Source of the DNA: VRUE01 sp035557635
Lineage (GTDB): Bacteria; Actinomycetota; Thermoleophilia; Solirubrobacterales; 70-9
Assembly (NCBI GenBank): GCA_035557635.1
Contig: DATMDR010000061.1
Location: 1-64,000 of the forward strand
Length of the DNA stretch: 64,000 nt
Direction of reading: 5' to 3'
Shown: positions 34,681-43,709 of the stretch, piece after piece
How the letters are laid out: each line of letters begins with the position of its first letter
Position numbering within the stretch: position 1 is the first letter of the stretch
Position numbers and translations under genes: made by a program
Notes under the pieces: generated by a model
Told to the model about the DNA's origin: nothing
What the model saw: the letters and a program-made list of their open reading frames with translations, nothing else
Databases searched by the model: none

Positions 34681-35132
34681 GGCGCAGCGTCGTGCTCGCC
34701 GCGCTCGCCCTGATCCTGCTGCCGACTCTTGCTCCTGCGGCGCAGCAGGCGACGCTCGTCGACCTCGAAGACGAGGTGATGTGCCCGATCTGCGGCACGC
34801 TGCTCGAGCTCTCAAATGCCCCGCAGGCGGAGCGGCAGAGAGCGCTGATCAACAGGCTGATCGCCGCTGGCAAGACCAAGGCAGAGATCAAGGATGCTCT
34901 CGTCGACCAGTACGGACGCCAGGTGCTAGCCCTACCGGAGGGCTCCGGCTTCAGCCTCTCCGCCTACCTGGCGCCGGCGGTCGGCTTCCTCGTGGCACTG
35001 GTCGCGCTCGGCTTCGGCGTCGCCCGCTGGCGGCGGGCCGGCGCTCGTCCGGCGCCTCCCGCCAACCAAGCGGGACCGCCGGACGAGGACGCCGAGCGCC
35101 TCGATGCCGACATCGCCCGCTACGACCTCTGA
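34677..35132 (+). CDS. ccmH: Cytochrome c maturation protein CcmH
   Basis: 151 residues from the GTG at 34677. A signal peptide, then the CcmH domain with DLEDEVMCPICGTLLELS (CxxC that reduces apocytochrome c), AERQRALINRLIAAGKTKAEIKDALVDQYG, and a C-terminal membrane helix (AYLAPAVGFLVALVALGFGVA). Length and layout are normal for the short CcmH form. Overlaps the CcmG-like gene by 4 bases; converges on the ParA-like gene with a 6-base gap. Confidence 0.94.
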   Translation: MRRSVVLAALALILLPTLAPAAQQATLVDLEDEVMCPICGTLLELSNAPQAERQRALINRLIAAGKTKAEIKDALVDQYGRQVLALPEGSGFSLSAYLAPAVGFLVALVALGFGVARWRRAGARPAPPANQAGPPDEDAERLDADIARYDL

Positions 35133-35138
35133 GCCCGG

Positions 35139-35774
35139 CTAGACCTGGAGCACCAGGCCGTCGACGGGCACCTTTGGCTTGCGAGGCAAGTCCGACTTTG
35201 GACCGCAGGCCAGGGTCCTGTCGGCGCGGGCGACAACCGCGAGCAGGGACGGCACGTCCTCGAGCGGCGGACCGTCGAGGACGACCAGGTCGTAAGCGCT
35301 GCGCAGCTTTGCGACCGCGTGACGGAAGCCCTCGGAGTCGAGCAGCGGCAAACCGTCCTCGACCTGCTCGCCGGCTACCACGCAGGCAAGCGGCGCCACA
35401 GCCCGGCCCGACGCCGGGCCGGCGAGGACGAGCGGCTGGAGGATCTGCGGCGCCTCGGCCTCCTGGCGCAGGTACTCGCGCAGGCCGGGAGCCGGGTCGA
35501 GACCGAGCCTTGGGGCCAGCGAGGGCAGGACGAGATCGCACTCGACCAGGGCTGTCCGACGACCCTCTGCGGCGGCGACGGTGGCAAGGCCCAGTGCAAG
35601 CACCGACTTCGCCTCCATCCCGGTCGCGAGCAACACGCGTGCGTCGCCCATCGCCTTCAGCAACCCGTCGAGGGGTGCCAACTCGGCGCGGCTCAGCGAC
35701 CCGGGGCGCACCGACTCTCCCGCCCCCGCGGGGAGCTCCGCCAGGACCGGGGGGCGACGGCGGCGGAACATCAC
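35139..35774 (-). CDS. ParA/CpsD-like P-loop ATPase, divergent
   Basis: 211 residues. VLLATGMEAKSVLALGLATVAAAEGRRTALVECDLVLPSLAPRLGL matches the Walker A and A' region of MinD/ParA and bacterial tyrosine kinases, but the loop is weak (ATGMEAKS instead of SxxxGxGKS/T). YDLVVLDGPPLEDVPSLLAVVARAD is the Walker B region. It may bind nucleotide poorly. The ATG overlaps the argS TGA (ATGA), so it is coexpressed with arginyl-tRNA synthetase. Role unknown. Confidence 0.8.
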   Translation of the reverse strand: MMFRRRRPPVLAELPAGAGESVRPGSLSRAELAPLDGLLKAMGDARVLLATGMEAKSVLALGLATVAAAEGRRTALVECDLVLPSLAPRLGLDPAPGLREYLRQEAEAPQILQPLVLAGPASGRAVAPLACVVAGEQVEDGLPLLDSEGFRHAVAKLRSAYDLVVLDGPPLEDVPSLLAVVARADRTLACGPKSDLPRKPKVPVDGLVLQV

Positions 35775-37423
35775 ATCCGCTCGGGAGCGGAGATTCCGAG
35801 CAGGTCGAGCGAGCCGGCGATCGTCCGCTTGGCCAGGAGGCAGAGCGCCAGCCGCGACTGCTCGACACCCTCGCCCTCGGCGCCGACCACCTGGCAGTCG
35901 CGGTAGAAGGCGTGGAAATCGGCCGCGACCGCGGTGGCGTAGGTGCAGATCCGGTGCGGCGCGCGGCGCGCGGCCGCCTCGCGAACCTCGCCCGGGAACT
36001 CGAGCAGGCGCTTGACCAGCGCCCGCTCGGCCGGCTCCAGGCCCACGCCGGGGATCTCCGCGTCGACGGGAGCGGCGCTCTCCGCGTCCTTGCCCGCCTT
36101 GCGCAGGATGCTGGCGATACGCGCGTGCGCGTACTGCACGTAGTAGACGGGGTTGTCGTTCGACTGGCGGCGAGCCAGCTCGAGGTCGAGGTCGACCGTG
36201 GTGTCGTGGCTGCGCCAGAGCATGAACCAGCGAGTGGCGTCGGCGCCGATGTCGTCGAGCAGTTCGTCGAGCGAGACGAAGTCGCCGCTGCGCTTCGACA
36301 TCTGCGCCCTCTCCCCGCCTTCGACTATGTGGACCAACCGCATGATCAGGACCTCGAGGCGCTCGGGGTCGTGGCCGAGGCCGGCGACCACGGCGCGCAG
36401 TCGCGGCACGTAGCCATGGTGGTCGGCGCCGAAGACATCGACCAACCTCCCAAACCCCCGCTCCAGCTTGTCCCAGTGGTAGGCGACGTCGGCGGCGAGG
36501 TAGGTCGGTTCGCCGTTGGCCCGGATCAGCACCCGGTCCTTGTCGTCGCCGAAGGTGGTGGTCCGCAGCCAGAGCGCTTCTTCGCTGCGGTACGTGTGCC
36601 CGCTCTCCTCCAGCCGGCCCAGGGCGACCTCGACCTCGCCGCGCTCGTAGAGCGCGCGCTCCGAGAGCCAGGTGTCGAAGCGGACGCCGAAGCGGTCGAG
36701 CGTGGCTCGCACTTTCTCCACCACCGCCTCCACCCCGCGCCGGCCGAGCGCCTCGGTGTCGCCGGGATCCACCCCGGCCGCCGCGAAACCCGCTGCGAGC
36801 TCCGCTACGTACTCGCCCGCGTAACCATCCTTGGGGGGCTCCTCCCCCCGCATGCGGGCGGCGATCGAGGCGGCGAAGCGCTCGATCTGCCCGCCCGCGT
36901 CGTTGACGTAGTACTCGCGCTGGACCTCGTGCCCAACCGCCTCGAGCAGGCGGACCAGGGCGTCGCCGTAGGCGGCGTGGCGGCCGCCGCCGACGTGCAG
37001 GGGACCGGTCGGGTTGGCGGAGACGAACTCGACCAGGACGCGCTCCGGCGACTCGGTCGGCGCCGGGCCGAGCCGCTCGCCCGCGGCCGCGAGACTCGCC
37101 ATCGCGCGCCGGTACCAGGCGTCGGAGAGGAAGAGGTTGACGAACCCGGGGCCGGCGACCTCGACCCGCTCGAGGCTGCCGTTGGCGCCCAGCTCCCGCT
37201 CGAGCTCGCCGCAGAGGCGCTCGGCGACCGCGCGCGGGCTCTCGCCGAGCGGGGCGGCGAGCAGCATCGCGGCGTTCGAGCTGTAGTCGCCCAGCTCCGG
37301 CTTCGGCGGCCGCTCCAGGGTGGGCTCGGGCCCGGCCGGCTCGCCGCCCCGCAGGGCCAGTGCGGCACGGCCGACCGCGGAGCGCAGCTCGGCGATCGGG
37401 TCGCTTGCTCGCTCCGCGCTCAC
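35771..37423 (-). CDS. argS: Arginyl-tRNA synthetase
   Basis: 550 residues from the GTG at 37421-37423 (the frame is open to 37516, over the divergent gene). N-terminal Add1 domain, then the class I signature SANPTGPLHVGGGRHAAYGDAL (HVGGGR in place of HIGH). AQMSKRSGDFVSLDELLDDIGAD is the KMSKS-like region, followed by a DALR anticodon-binding domain to the C-terminus. Standard length for the family. Confidence 0.97.
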   Translation of the reverse strand: MSAERASDPIAELRSAVGRAALALRGGEPAGPEPTLERPPKPELGDYSSNAAMLLAAPLGESPRAVAERLCGELERELGANGSLERVEVAGPGFVNLFLSDAWYRRAMASLAAAGERLGPAPTESPERVLVEFVSANPTGPLHVGGGRHAAYGDALVRLLEAVGHEVQREYYVNDAGGQIERFAASIAARMRGEEPPKDGYAGEYVAELAAGFAAAGVDPGDTEALGRRGVEAVVEKVRATLDRFGVRFDTWLSERALYERGEVEVALGRLEESGHTYRSEEALWLRTTTFGDDKDRVLIRANGEPTYLAADVAYHWDKLERGFGRLVDVFGADHHGYVPRLRAVVAGLGHDPERLEVLIMRLVHIVEGGERAQMSKRSGDFVSLDELLDDIGADATRWFMLWRSHDTTVDLDLELARRQSNDNPVYYVQYAHARIASILRKAGKDAESAAPVDAEIPGVGLEPAERALVKRLLEFPGEVREAAARRAPHRICTYATAVAADFHAFYRDCQVVGAEGEGVEQSRLALCLLAKRTIAGSLDLLGISAPERM

Positions 37424-37481
37424 GCCTTCATCGTATGGAGCGGACCGGGGCCGGTGCCGCCTCGCAAGTACGCTGGCCGCC

Positions 37482-38222
37482 GTGCGCGTCGCGGCGATCG
37501 CCGACATCCACTCCAACCTGCCTGCGCTGGAGGCCGTTCTCGAGGCAGTGGACGCGGCCGAGACCGAGGAGGTCTGGTGCCTGGGAGACGTGGTCGGCTA
37601 CGGCGCCGATCCGGACGCATGCGCGGACCTCGTCCGCGAGCGCTGCGCCGTCTGCCTCGCGGGCAACCACGACCTGGCCGTGCTGGGCGAGCTGCGGGTC
37701 TCCGCCTTCTCGGAGGCTGCCGCGGCGGGGGTCGCCTGGACCCAGGAGAACATCGCCTCCCACACGCTCGAGTTCCTCGGCGACCTGGAGCCGGCGGCGC
37801 GACGTGAGGAGGTCGCCCTGTTCCACGCCTCCCCGCGCGATCCGGTCTGGGAGTACGTGCTCTCGGCCGAGCAGGCAGAGGCCTGCTTCGAGGTCCAGCC
37901 GGAGCGGATCGGCCTGATCGGGCACTCGCACGTGTCGCTCTTCTTCAACCAGCCCGACGGGCCCGGGTCGGGCGAGGTCCGGGGAGCGCGGATGAGCGAC
38001 GGGGCATTGCTGGACCTTGCGAGCGGCGCCTGGCTGCTCAACCCCGGCAGCGTCGGCCAGCCGCGCGACGGGGACCCGCGCGCCGCCTGGCTGGAGTTCG
38101 ACACCGAGGCGCTGACCGCCTGCTTCCACCGCGTCTCCTATGACGTCGACCGCGCCGCCGCGACGATCTCCGCGGCCGGCCTGCCAAGCCGCCTCGCCGA
38201 CCGCCTGCAGGTCGGGATGTGA
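37482..38222 (+). CDS. Metallophosphoesterase
   Basis: 246 residues from the GTG at 37482. The binuclear metal site motifs are complete: DIHSN (about residue 8), GDVVGYGADP, GNHD, H in ALFHASP and GHSHVSLF. YfcE/calcineurin-like single-domain fold, likely a phosphodiesterase; substrate unknown. Divergent from argS with a 58-base gap. Confidence 0.94.
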   Translation: MRVAAIADIHSNLPALEAVLEAVDAAETEEVWCLGDVVGYGADPDACADLVRERCAVCLAGNHDLAVLGELRVSAFSEAAAAGVAWTQENIASHTLEFLGDLEPAARREEVALFHASPRDPVWEYVLSAEQAEACFEVQPERIGLIGHSHVSLFFNQPDGPGSGEVRGARMSDGALLDLASGAWLLNPGSVGQPRDGDPRAAWLEFDTEALTACFHRVSYDVDRAAATISAAGLPSRLADRLQVGM

Positions 38223-38285
38223 CCGCGTCCAGGCGTCGAATGCAGGGAAAACTTGGCCCACGAGGGGTTGTCTAGACTCGCAACG

Positions 38286-38843
38286 ATGCGCCTACTGACC
38301 GCCCTCGGACTCACATTCGCGCTCGGCATGACCGCCGCCGTGACGCTCGCCTCCTGTGGGGGAAGAGACGACGCGCAGCTGCTGCCTGGTGCTGACGCGA
38401 GGGAGATCACCGCCAACCTCGATGCGGTCGAGCAGCTCGCGAGCGAAGGCGAATGCGCCGGAGCCGCGGAAGCGGCCGAACAGGTGGGCGCGCAGGTTGA
38501 AGCACTGGAAGGGGTCGACGCAGAGCTTCAGCAGGCGCTCGAGCGCGGCGCCGCGAGGCTGAACGAAGTGGTCGACACCTGTGAAGAAGAGACGACCGAA
38601 GAATTCGTCCCGGTGCCGGAGCCGAGCGAAAGCGACGACGAGGACCAAGAAAAGGAAGAAGAGAAGGAAGAAAAAGAACGCGAACGAGAAGAAGAGAAGG
38701 CCGAAAAGGACGAAGAGAAGGAAGCGGAACGGGAAGAAAAAGAAAGTGAAGAGGAGCCTCCGGCGGAAGAAGTGGAACCCCCGGAAGAGCCCTCCGGCGG
38801 CATCAGCCCCAGCAGCGAGGTCGAAGAGGGAGACGACGGCTGA
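38286..38843 (+). CDS. Acidic, charge-rich lipoprotein
   Basis: 185 residues from the ATG at 38286. A signal peptide with lipobox (TLASCGG) is followed by a short helical domain with two cysteines (residues 45-100) and then about 55 residues almost entirely Glu, Lys and Arg, with a Pro/Ser-rich end. The TGA overlaps the kinase ATG (TGATG), so this lipoprotein is made together with the kinase and may be a sensor or partner outside the membrane. Family not recognised. Confidence 0.85.
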   Translation: MRLLTALGLTFALGMTAAVTLASCGGRDDAQLLPGADAREITANLDAVEQLASEGECAGAAEAAEQVGAQVEALEGVDAELQQALERGAARLNEVVDTCEEETTEEFVPVPEPSESDDEDQEKEEEKEEKEREREEEKAEKDEEKEAEREEKESEEEPPAEEVEPPEEPSGGISPSSEVEEGDDG

Positions 38844-40066
38844 TGGAGACCGGAACGCTCTCAGGGCGTTACGAGATCGGCGACCGGCTCGGCTCGGGCG
38901 GGATGTCGAACGTTCATTGCGCCGTCGACCGCACCCTGGAGCGGACGGTCGCGGTAAAGATCCTCGCCGAGCACCTCTCCGACGACGAGCGCTTCGTCGA
39001 ACGCTTTCGCCGCGAGGCGACCTCGGTCGCGAAGCTGATCCACCCCAACATCGTCCAGGTTTACGACACCGGGATCGACCGCGGCCGCCACTACATCGTG
39101 ATGGAGTACGTCGAAGGACGCTCGGGCGCCCAGATCCTCCAGAAGCAGGGCCCGCTCGCCGCCGAGACCGCGGCCGAGGTCGGCGCCCAGGCCTGCGCCG
39201 GGCTCGACTACGCGCACCGGCGCGGGATCATCCACCGCGACGTCAAGCCGGGCAACCTGATGATCACCGGCGGTCCGGTCGGGGGTGGTGAGATGACCCT
39301 CAAGCTCACCGACTTCGGCATCGCGCGGGCGATCGAACAGACGCGGATCACCCAGGTCGGCTCGGTTGTCGGCACCGCCGCCTACCTCGCGCCCGAGCAG
39401 GTGCGCGGCGAGGAGGCGACACCGGCGACGGACGTCTACGCGCTGGGCGTCGTCCTCTACCAGTTCCTCACCGGCCGGCTGCCCTATGAGGGCTCGACCC
39501 TGGCCGAGCTGGCGGTGCGCCAGCAGAACGAGCGGCCGCTGGCCCCTAGCACCTATAACGACGAGGTCTCCGAGACGCTTGGCGCGGTCGTGCTGCGGGC
39601 GCTGGAGGGCGACCCGGCGCGACGCTACTCCAGCGCCGCCGAGCTGGCCGGCGGCCTGACGCTCGGCCTGCGCGGCGAGGACGTGACGCTGCCGCTCGAG
39701 GAGGGCGACGAGGCGACCCGCGTGCTCGGCGGCGAGACCGCGACGCGCCGCCTCGACCAGACCGAGCCGACCGCCTTCCAGCCGCCGCCCTCCCAAACCA
39801 GGCGGCCGGCGCCGCGAGCGCAGCGACAGGCAGCACCACCGCCGGCGCCGCCACCGCCTGGACCGAAGAAGCGCGGCGGGTTCTCGCGATTCGTCCGCTT
39901 CGTCCTTGCTCTGGTGGCTCTCGTCCTCATCGCCGCCGCCGTCGCCGCCGCCGTGATCTACACAACAGACCAGGCCACCGGCGTCGAAGCAACCGAAGTC
40001 GCCGGCGACACCGTGGACCGCGTAGTCGACGAGTTCAAGGAACTGGTCCAAAAGAACACGGAATAG
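38843..40066 (+). CDS. Membrane-anchored Ser/Thr protein kinase (PknB-like)
   Basis: 407 residues. The kinase domain (8-270) has the glycine loop RLGSGGMSNVH, VAVKIL (Lys), IIHRDVKPGNLMI (catalytic HRD), LTDFGIARA (DFG) and YLAPEQV (APE), so it should be active. A Pro-rich linker follows, then one membrane helix (RFVLALVALVLIAAAVAAAVIYTT, about 350-373) and a short 30-residue extracellular tail, with no PASTA repeats. Co-translated with the acidic lipoprotein. Confidence 0.96.
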   Translation: METGTLSGRYEIGDRLGSGGMSNVHCAVDRTLERTVAVKILAEHLSDDERFVERFRREATSVAKLIHPNIVQVYDTGIDRGRHYIVMEYVEGRSGAQILQKQGPLAAETAAEVGAQACAGLDYAHRRGIIHRDVKPGNLMITGGPVGGGEMTLKLTDFGIARAIEQTRITQVGSVVGTAAYLAPEQVRGEEATPATDVYALGVVLYQFLTGRLPYEGSTLAELAVRQQNERPLAPSTYNDEVSETLGAVVLRALEGDPARRYSSAAELAGGLTLGLRGEDVTLPLEEGDEATRVLGGETATRRLDQTEPTAFQPPPSQTRRPAPRAQRQAAPPPAPPPPGPKKRGGFSRFVRFVLALVALVLIAAAVAAAVIYTTDQATGVEATEVAGDTVDRVVDEFKELVQKNTE

Positions 40067-40079
40067 GCATTCGTTCCTC

Positions 40080-40170
40080 GCGGCGGGTGGCGCCGATCTG
40101 GGGGACCACCCCGAGGAAGCTTTAGCTACCGCAGGGGTGGTGGGACCAGATCGGTGACAGGACCCGCCGC
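40080..40170. terminator. Long structured hairpin between converging genes
   Basis: Three stacked perfect stems: GCGGCGGGT/ACCCGCCGC, CCGATCTGG/CCAGATCGG and ACCACCCC/GGGGTGGT, separated by ggcg/tgacagg and GGG/GGGA internal loops, topped by 21 bases containing AGCTTTAGCT. It fills the gap between the kinase and tgt stops. A bidirectional terminator is the plainest reading. Confidence 0.6.
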
Positions 40171-40172
40171 GC

Positions 40173-41378
40173 CTACCGGCTTGCCCAAGGCGGTTCCCCC
40201 GCCAGGATTCCGCTGGAATAGGAATCGAATGCTCCAGCAGCGATCGCTGTGCGGGCGTGGCTAACGAGCTCCTGCATGTAAGTGAGGTTGTGGAGGCAGA
40301 GGAGGCGGACGGCGGTCAGCTCCTCGGCCCGGGAGAGGTAGCTGACGTAGTCGCGGTCGTGGCGCTGGCAGGCCGGGCAGGGGCAGCCCTCGACCAACGG
40401 GTCGCGGTTGCCCTCCCAGCCTGACTTGCGCAGGTCAAGACGAAAGCGACTCTCCGGGTCGGGGACCAGCGCCACGCCGTGGCGGGCGAGGCGGGTGGGG
40501 ACCGCGCAGTCGAAGACGTCGAGGCCGAGGGCGATGCCGGCGAGCAGGTCGTCGACCTCGCCGATCCCGAGCAGGTGCTTGGGCGCCTCCTCGGGCAGTA
40601 GCGGTGCGGTCAGCCCCAGCACGCCGCGCATCTCCTCCTTGTCGCGGCCGAGCGTGCCGCCGATCGCGATCCCGTCGACGCCGGCCTCGGCGACGGCCTG
40701 CGCCGACTCGCGCCGCAGGTCCTCGTGGACGCCGCCCTGGACGATGCCGAACACCGCCTGGCGCTCCGGCCCCTCCCCCCCGTGCCACTCGAGGCACCGC
40801 CCCAGCCAGCGATGAGTGCGCTCCATCGAGCGCGCGGTGTAATCGCGGCCGGCGTGGTAGGGCGTGCACTCGTCGAAGACCAGGGCGATGTCTGAGCCAA
40901 GCGCCGCCTGCACCTGCATCGAGACCTCGGGCGAGATGAACAGCTCCGAGCCGTCCCGGTAGGAACGGAACCGGACCCCCTCCTCGTCGATCGAGACCAC
41001 CGAGCCGTGATCGCCTCCAGGCCGCCCGCTCCCCTTGACCTCGTTCGCGACCCCACCGTGGGCGAGCGAGAACACCTGGAACCCCCCGGAGTCGGTGATC
41101 AGCGCCCCCTCCCACCCCATGAACCCGTGCAGCCCCCCGGCAGCGGCGATCCGCTCCGGCCCCGGCGAGACGAAGAGGTGGTAGGTGTTGCCGAGGATCA
41201 GCTCGTAGCCGAGACCGGCGACCTCCTCGGACTCCAACCCCCGCACCGTTCCCTTGGTCGCCAGCGGGATGAACGCCGGCGTCCGGACCGCTCCATGCGC
41301 CGTGCGCAGCACACCGGCGCGAGCTCTCCCGTCGCGCGCCTCGATCTCGAACCGAGATCTGTTGGGATCGAACCTCAT
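40173..41378 (-). CDS. tgt: Queuine/7-deazaguanine tRNA-ribosyltransferase
   Basis: 401 residues from the ATG at 41376-41378; the 8 extra residues of the longer frame are encoded by a palindromic repeat. ALITDSGGFQVFSL contains the first catalytic Asp, GIAIGGTLGRDKEEM and DVFDCAVPTRLARHG the nucleophile region, and CPCPACQRHDRDYVSYL...HNL the zinc site (CxCxxC, H). It exchanges guanine in tRNA anticodons for preQ1/queuine. Downstream of gpmI on the same strand. Confidence 0.95.
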   Translation of the reverse strand: MRFDPNRSRFEIEARDGRARAGVLRTAHGAVRTPAFIPLATKGTVRGLESEEVAGLGYELILGNTYHLFVSPGPERIAAAGGLHGFMGWEGALITDSGGFQVFSLAHGGVANEVKGSGRPGGDHGSVVSIDEEGVRFRSYRDGSELFISPEVSMQVQAALGSDIALVFDECTPYHAGRDYTARSMERTHRWLGRCLEWHGGEGPERQAVFGIVQGGVHEDLRRESAQAVAEAGVDGIAIGGTLGRDKEEMRGVLGLTAPLLPEEAPKHLLGIGEVDDLLAGIALGLDVFDCAVPTRLARHGVALVPDPESRFRLDLRKSGWEGNRDPLVEGCPCPACQRHDRDYVSYLSRAEELTAVRLLCLHNLTYMQELVSHARTAIAAGAFDSYSSGILAGEPPWASR

Positions 41379-41430
41379 CGCCGTTCGATCGATTTTCCAC
41401 ACCAGAGTGTGGTCAATGCATCGAGCGGCG
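41379..41430. repeat. Short palindromic repeat family 3, copy B
   Basis: 52 bases: 24-base arms with five mismatches (CGCCGTTCGATCGATT... and ...GCATCGAGCGGCG) around CACAC-caga-GTGTG. It fits exactly between the tgt ATG and the gpmI stop region (stop at 41437). Its reverse complement matches 22769-22822. Confidence 0.8.
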
Positions 41431-41436
41431 AATGCA

Positions 41437-42966
41437 TTAGTCGTTGCCGGCGATCAGCGAGCGGCCGGTCATCGCCTCGGGCTTGAGGATCCCCAGCAGC
41501 TCCAGCGCGGTCGGCGCCACGTCGGCGAGGATGCCGTGGTCGCGCAGGGCCAGGCCCTCGCGGGTAACGACCAGAGGCACCGGGTTGAGCGAGTGGGCAG
41601 TGTTGGGTGAGCCGTCGGGCTCGAGCATGTGGTCGCAGTTGCCGTGGTCAGCGGTGACGATGCAGGCCCCTCCCGAGCGCTGGACCGCCTCGACCACTTC
41701 GCCGAGGCACTCATCGACCGTCTCGACCGCGGCGACCGCGGCTGGGATCACCCCGGTGTGGCCGACCATGTCGGGGTTGGCGAAGTTGATGATCCCGAAG
41801 CGGTGCTCGCCCCCCGACCAGCGCGAGACGAAGGCCTCGGCCGCGGCCCGGGCGCTCATCTCCGGCTTCAGGTCATAGGTCGGCACGTCGCGCGGCGAAT
41901 CGGCCAGGCGGCGCTCTTCCCCCTCGAGCTCCTGCTCGCGGCCGCCGTTGAAGAAGTAGGTGACGTGGGCGTACTTCTCGGTCTCGGCTACGTGCAGCTG
42001 TCGCCCCCCTGCTGCGGAGATGACTTCAGCCAGCGTCGCCTGCGGCCGCGCCTCGGAGAAGGCCACCGGATAGGGCCAGCCCTTGCGGTACTCGGCCATC
42101 GTGGTCAGGCCGAGGAGCGCGCCGCCGGCGCGGGGGAACTCGTCGAAGTCGGGCTCGGCCAGGGCACGGGTCACCTGCCGGGCGCGGTCGGGCCGGAAGT
42201 TGATGAAGATCCCGACATCGCCGTCGGCGACGCCGTCGTAGTCGCCGATCACGGTCGGCTTGACGAACTCGTCGGTCTCGCCGCGCTCGTAGGAGGCGGC
42301 GATCGCCTCGTCGGCGCTTGCTGCCCGCAGGCCCTCGGCGTGGACGATCGCGTCGTAGGCGAGCTTCGTCCGCTCCCAGCGGGTATCGCGGTCCATCGCG
42401 TAGTAGCGGCCGCTGACCGTGCCGATGCGGCCGGCCTGCCTCAGCCAGCGCTCCAGCTCGGCGAGGTAGCCGCGACCGCCGTGGGGCAGGGTGTCGCGCC
42501 CGTCGGTGAAGGCATGGAAGACGACGTCCTGGACGCCCTCCTGGGAGGCCAGCTCGATCGTCGTCTCGATGTGCTCCCAGCCCGAGTGGACACCGCCGTC
42601 GGAGACCAGCCCGAGCAGGTGGAGGCGGCCGCGGGGGCTGTTGCGGGCGCTCTCACAGGCTGCCAGCAGCGCCTCGTTCTCGAAGAAGCTGCCGTCGGCG
42701 ATCGCGTCGTCGATCCGGGCCAGGTCCTGCTTGACGATCGCCCCGGCGCCGAGGTTGAGGTGGCCGACCTCCGAGTTGCCCATCTGGCCCTCGGGAAGGC
42801 CGACGTCGGGCCCCTGCGCCGAGAGCTGCGTGCGGGGGAACTCCTCCCAAAGCCGGTCGAAGACCGGCGTCCGGGCAAGCGAGATCGCGTTGCCGGGGCC
42901 GGGCTCGGCCAGGCCCCAGCCGTCGAGGATGACCAGGGCGAGCGAGGGAGCCGGGACGCCTGTCAC
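41437..42966 (-). CDS. gpmI: Phosphoglycerate mutase, cofactor-independent
   Basis: 509 residues, Mn-dependent iPGM interconverting 3- and 2-phosphoglycerate. ALVILDGWGLAEPGPGNAI holds the first metal Asp. GQMGNSEVGHLNLGAG carries the phosphoserine nucleophile. The phosphatase domain metal ligands appear in GHTGVIPA and TADHGNCDHM. Full length for the family. Overlaps the end of tpiA by 4 bases, and is the last glycolytic gene of the gap-pgk-tpiA-gpmI operon. Confidence 0.97.
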   Translation of the reverse strand: MTGVPAPSLALVILDGWGLAEPGPGNAISLARTPVFDRLWEEFPRTQLSAQGPDVGLPEGQMGNSEVGHLNLGAGAIVKQDLARIDDAIADGSFFENEALLAACESARNSPRGRLHLLGLVSDGGVHSGWEHIETTIELASQEGVQDVVFHAFTDGRDTLPHGGRGYLAELERWLRQAGRIGTVSGRYYAMDRDTRWERTKLAYDAIVHAEGLRAASADEAIAASYERGETDEFVKPTVIGDYDGVADGDVGIFINFRPDRARQVTRALAEPDFDEFPRAGGALLGLTTMAEYRKGWPYPVAFSEARPQATLAEVISAAGGRQLHVAETEKYAHVTYFFNGGREQELEGEERRLADSPRDVPTYDLKPEMSARAAAEAFVSRWSGGEHRFGIINFANPDMVGHTGVIPAAVAAVETVDECLGEVVEAVQRSGGACIVTADHGNCDHMLEPDGSPNTAHSLNPVPLVVTREGLALRDHGILADVAPTALELLGILKPEAMTGRSLIAGND

Positions 42967-43709
42967 CCAGCCGCCTTGACGATCGCGGCGAAATCGGTTG
43001 GATCGAGGCTGGCGCCTCCGACCAGGGCGCCGTCGATGTCCGCCTGCGCCATCAGCTCGGCGGCGTTGCCGGGCTTGACCGAGCCGCCGTAGAGGATGCG
43101 CACCTCGTCGGCAGTCGCACCGCGCATGCGCAGCGCGTCGCGGATGAAGGCGATCGTCTCCTGCGCCTGCTCGGGCGTCGCCGTACGTCCGGTGCCGATC
43201 GCCCAGATCGGCTCGTAGGCAATCACCACCTTGGGCAGGTCGCCGGGCCCGACCTCGGCCAGGTCGACCTGGAGCTGGCGCTCCAGCACCGCCTCGGTCT
43301 GCCCCCCGTCACGGGCCTCCTCGCTCTCGCCGACGCAGAGGATCGGCTCGAGTCCGGCGGCCAGGGCAGCCGGCACCTTGCGGGCCAGCGCCTCGTCGCT
43401 CTCGCCGAAGTACTGGCGCCGCTCGGAGTGCCCGAGGACGACAGCCTCCACATCGAGCTCGACCAGCATCGGCGCCGAGATCTCACCGGTGAAGGCGCCC
43501 GAGCCCTCCTCGTGCATGTTCTGTGCGGCAACCTTGACGGCGGTGCCGTAACGACGCTCGACCACGGCGGTCAGTGCCGTGAACGGCGGGCAGATCACCA
43601 CGTCGCTCTGCGTCGCCGCGATCTGCGGCAGCAGCGCGTCGACAAACTCTCCCGCCTCGGCGACCGTCTTGTGCATCTTCCAGTTGGCGGCGATGTAGGG
43701 CCTACGCAT
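42963..43709 (-). CDS. tpiA: Triosephosphate isomerase
   Basis: 248 residues from the ATG at 43707-43709 (the longer frame to 43799 overlaps pgk). RRPYIAANWKMHKT (catalytic Lys region), VVLGHSERRQYFGE (catalytic His), AYEPIWAIGTGRTATPEQA (catalytic Glu and flexible loop) and LYGGSVKPGNAAEL (phosphate site) are all intact. Overlaps pgk by 8 bases. Confidence 0.97.
   Translation of the reverse strand: MRRPYIAANWKMHKTVAEAGEFVDALLPQIAATQSDVVICPPFTALTAVVERRYGTAVKVAAQNMHEEGSGAFTGEISAPMLVELDVEAVVLGHSERRQYFGESDEALARKVPAALAAGLEPILCVGESEEARDGGQTEAVLERQLQVDLAEVGPGDLPKVVIAYEPIWAIGTGRTATPEQAQETIAFIRDALRMRGATADEVRILYGGSVKPGNAAELMAQADIDGALVGGASLDPTDFAAIVKAAG

Noticed and set aside
34781..37807. A 1008-codon open plus-strand frame
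   Set aside because: Covers ccmH, antisense argS and the start of the phosphoesterase in wrong frames; Arg/Gly/Ala-rich shadow with no domain.
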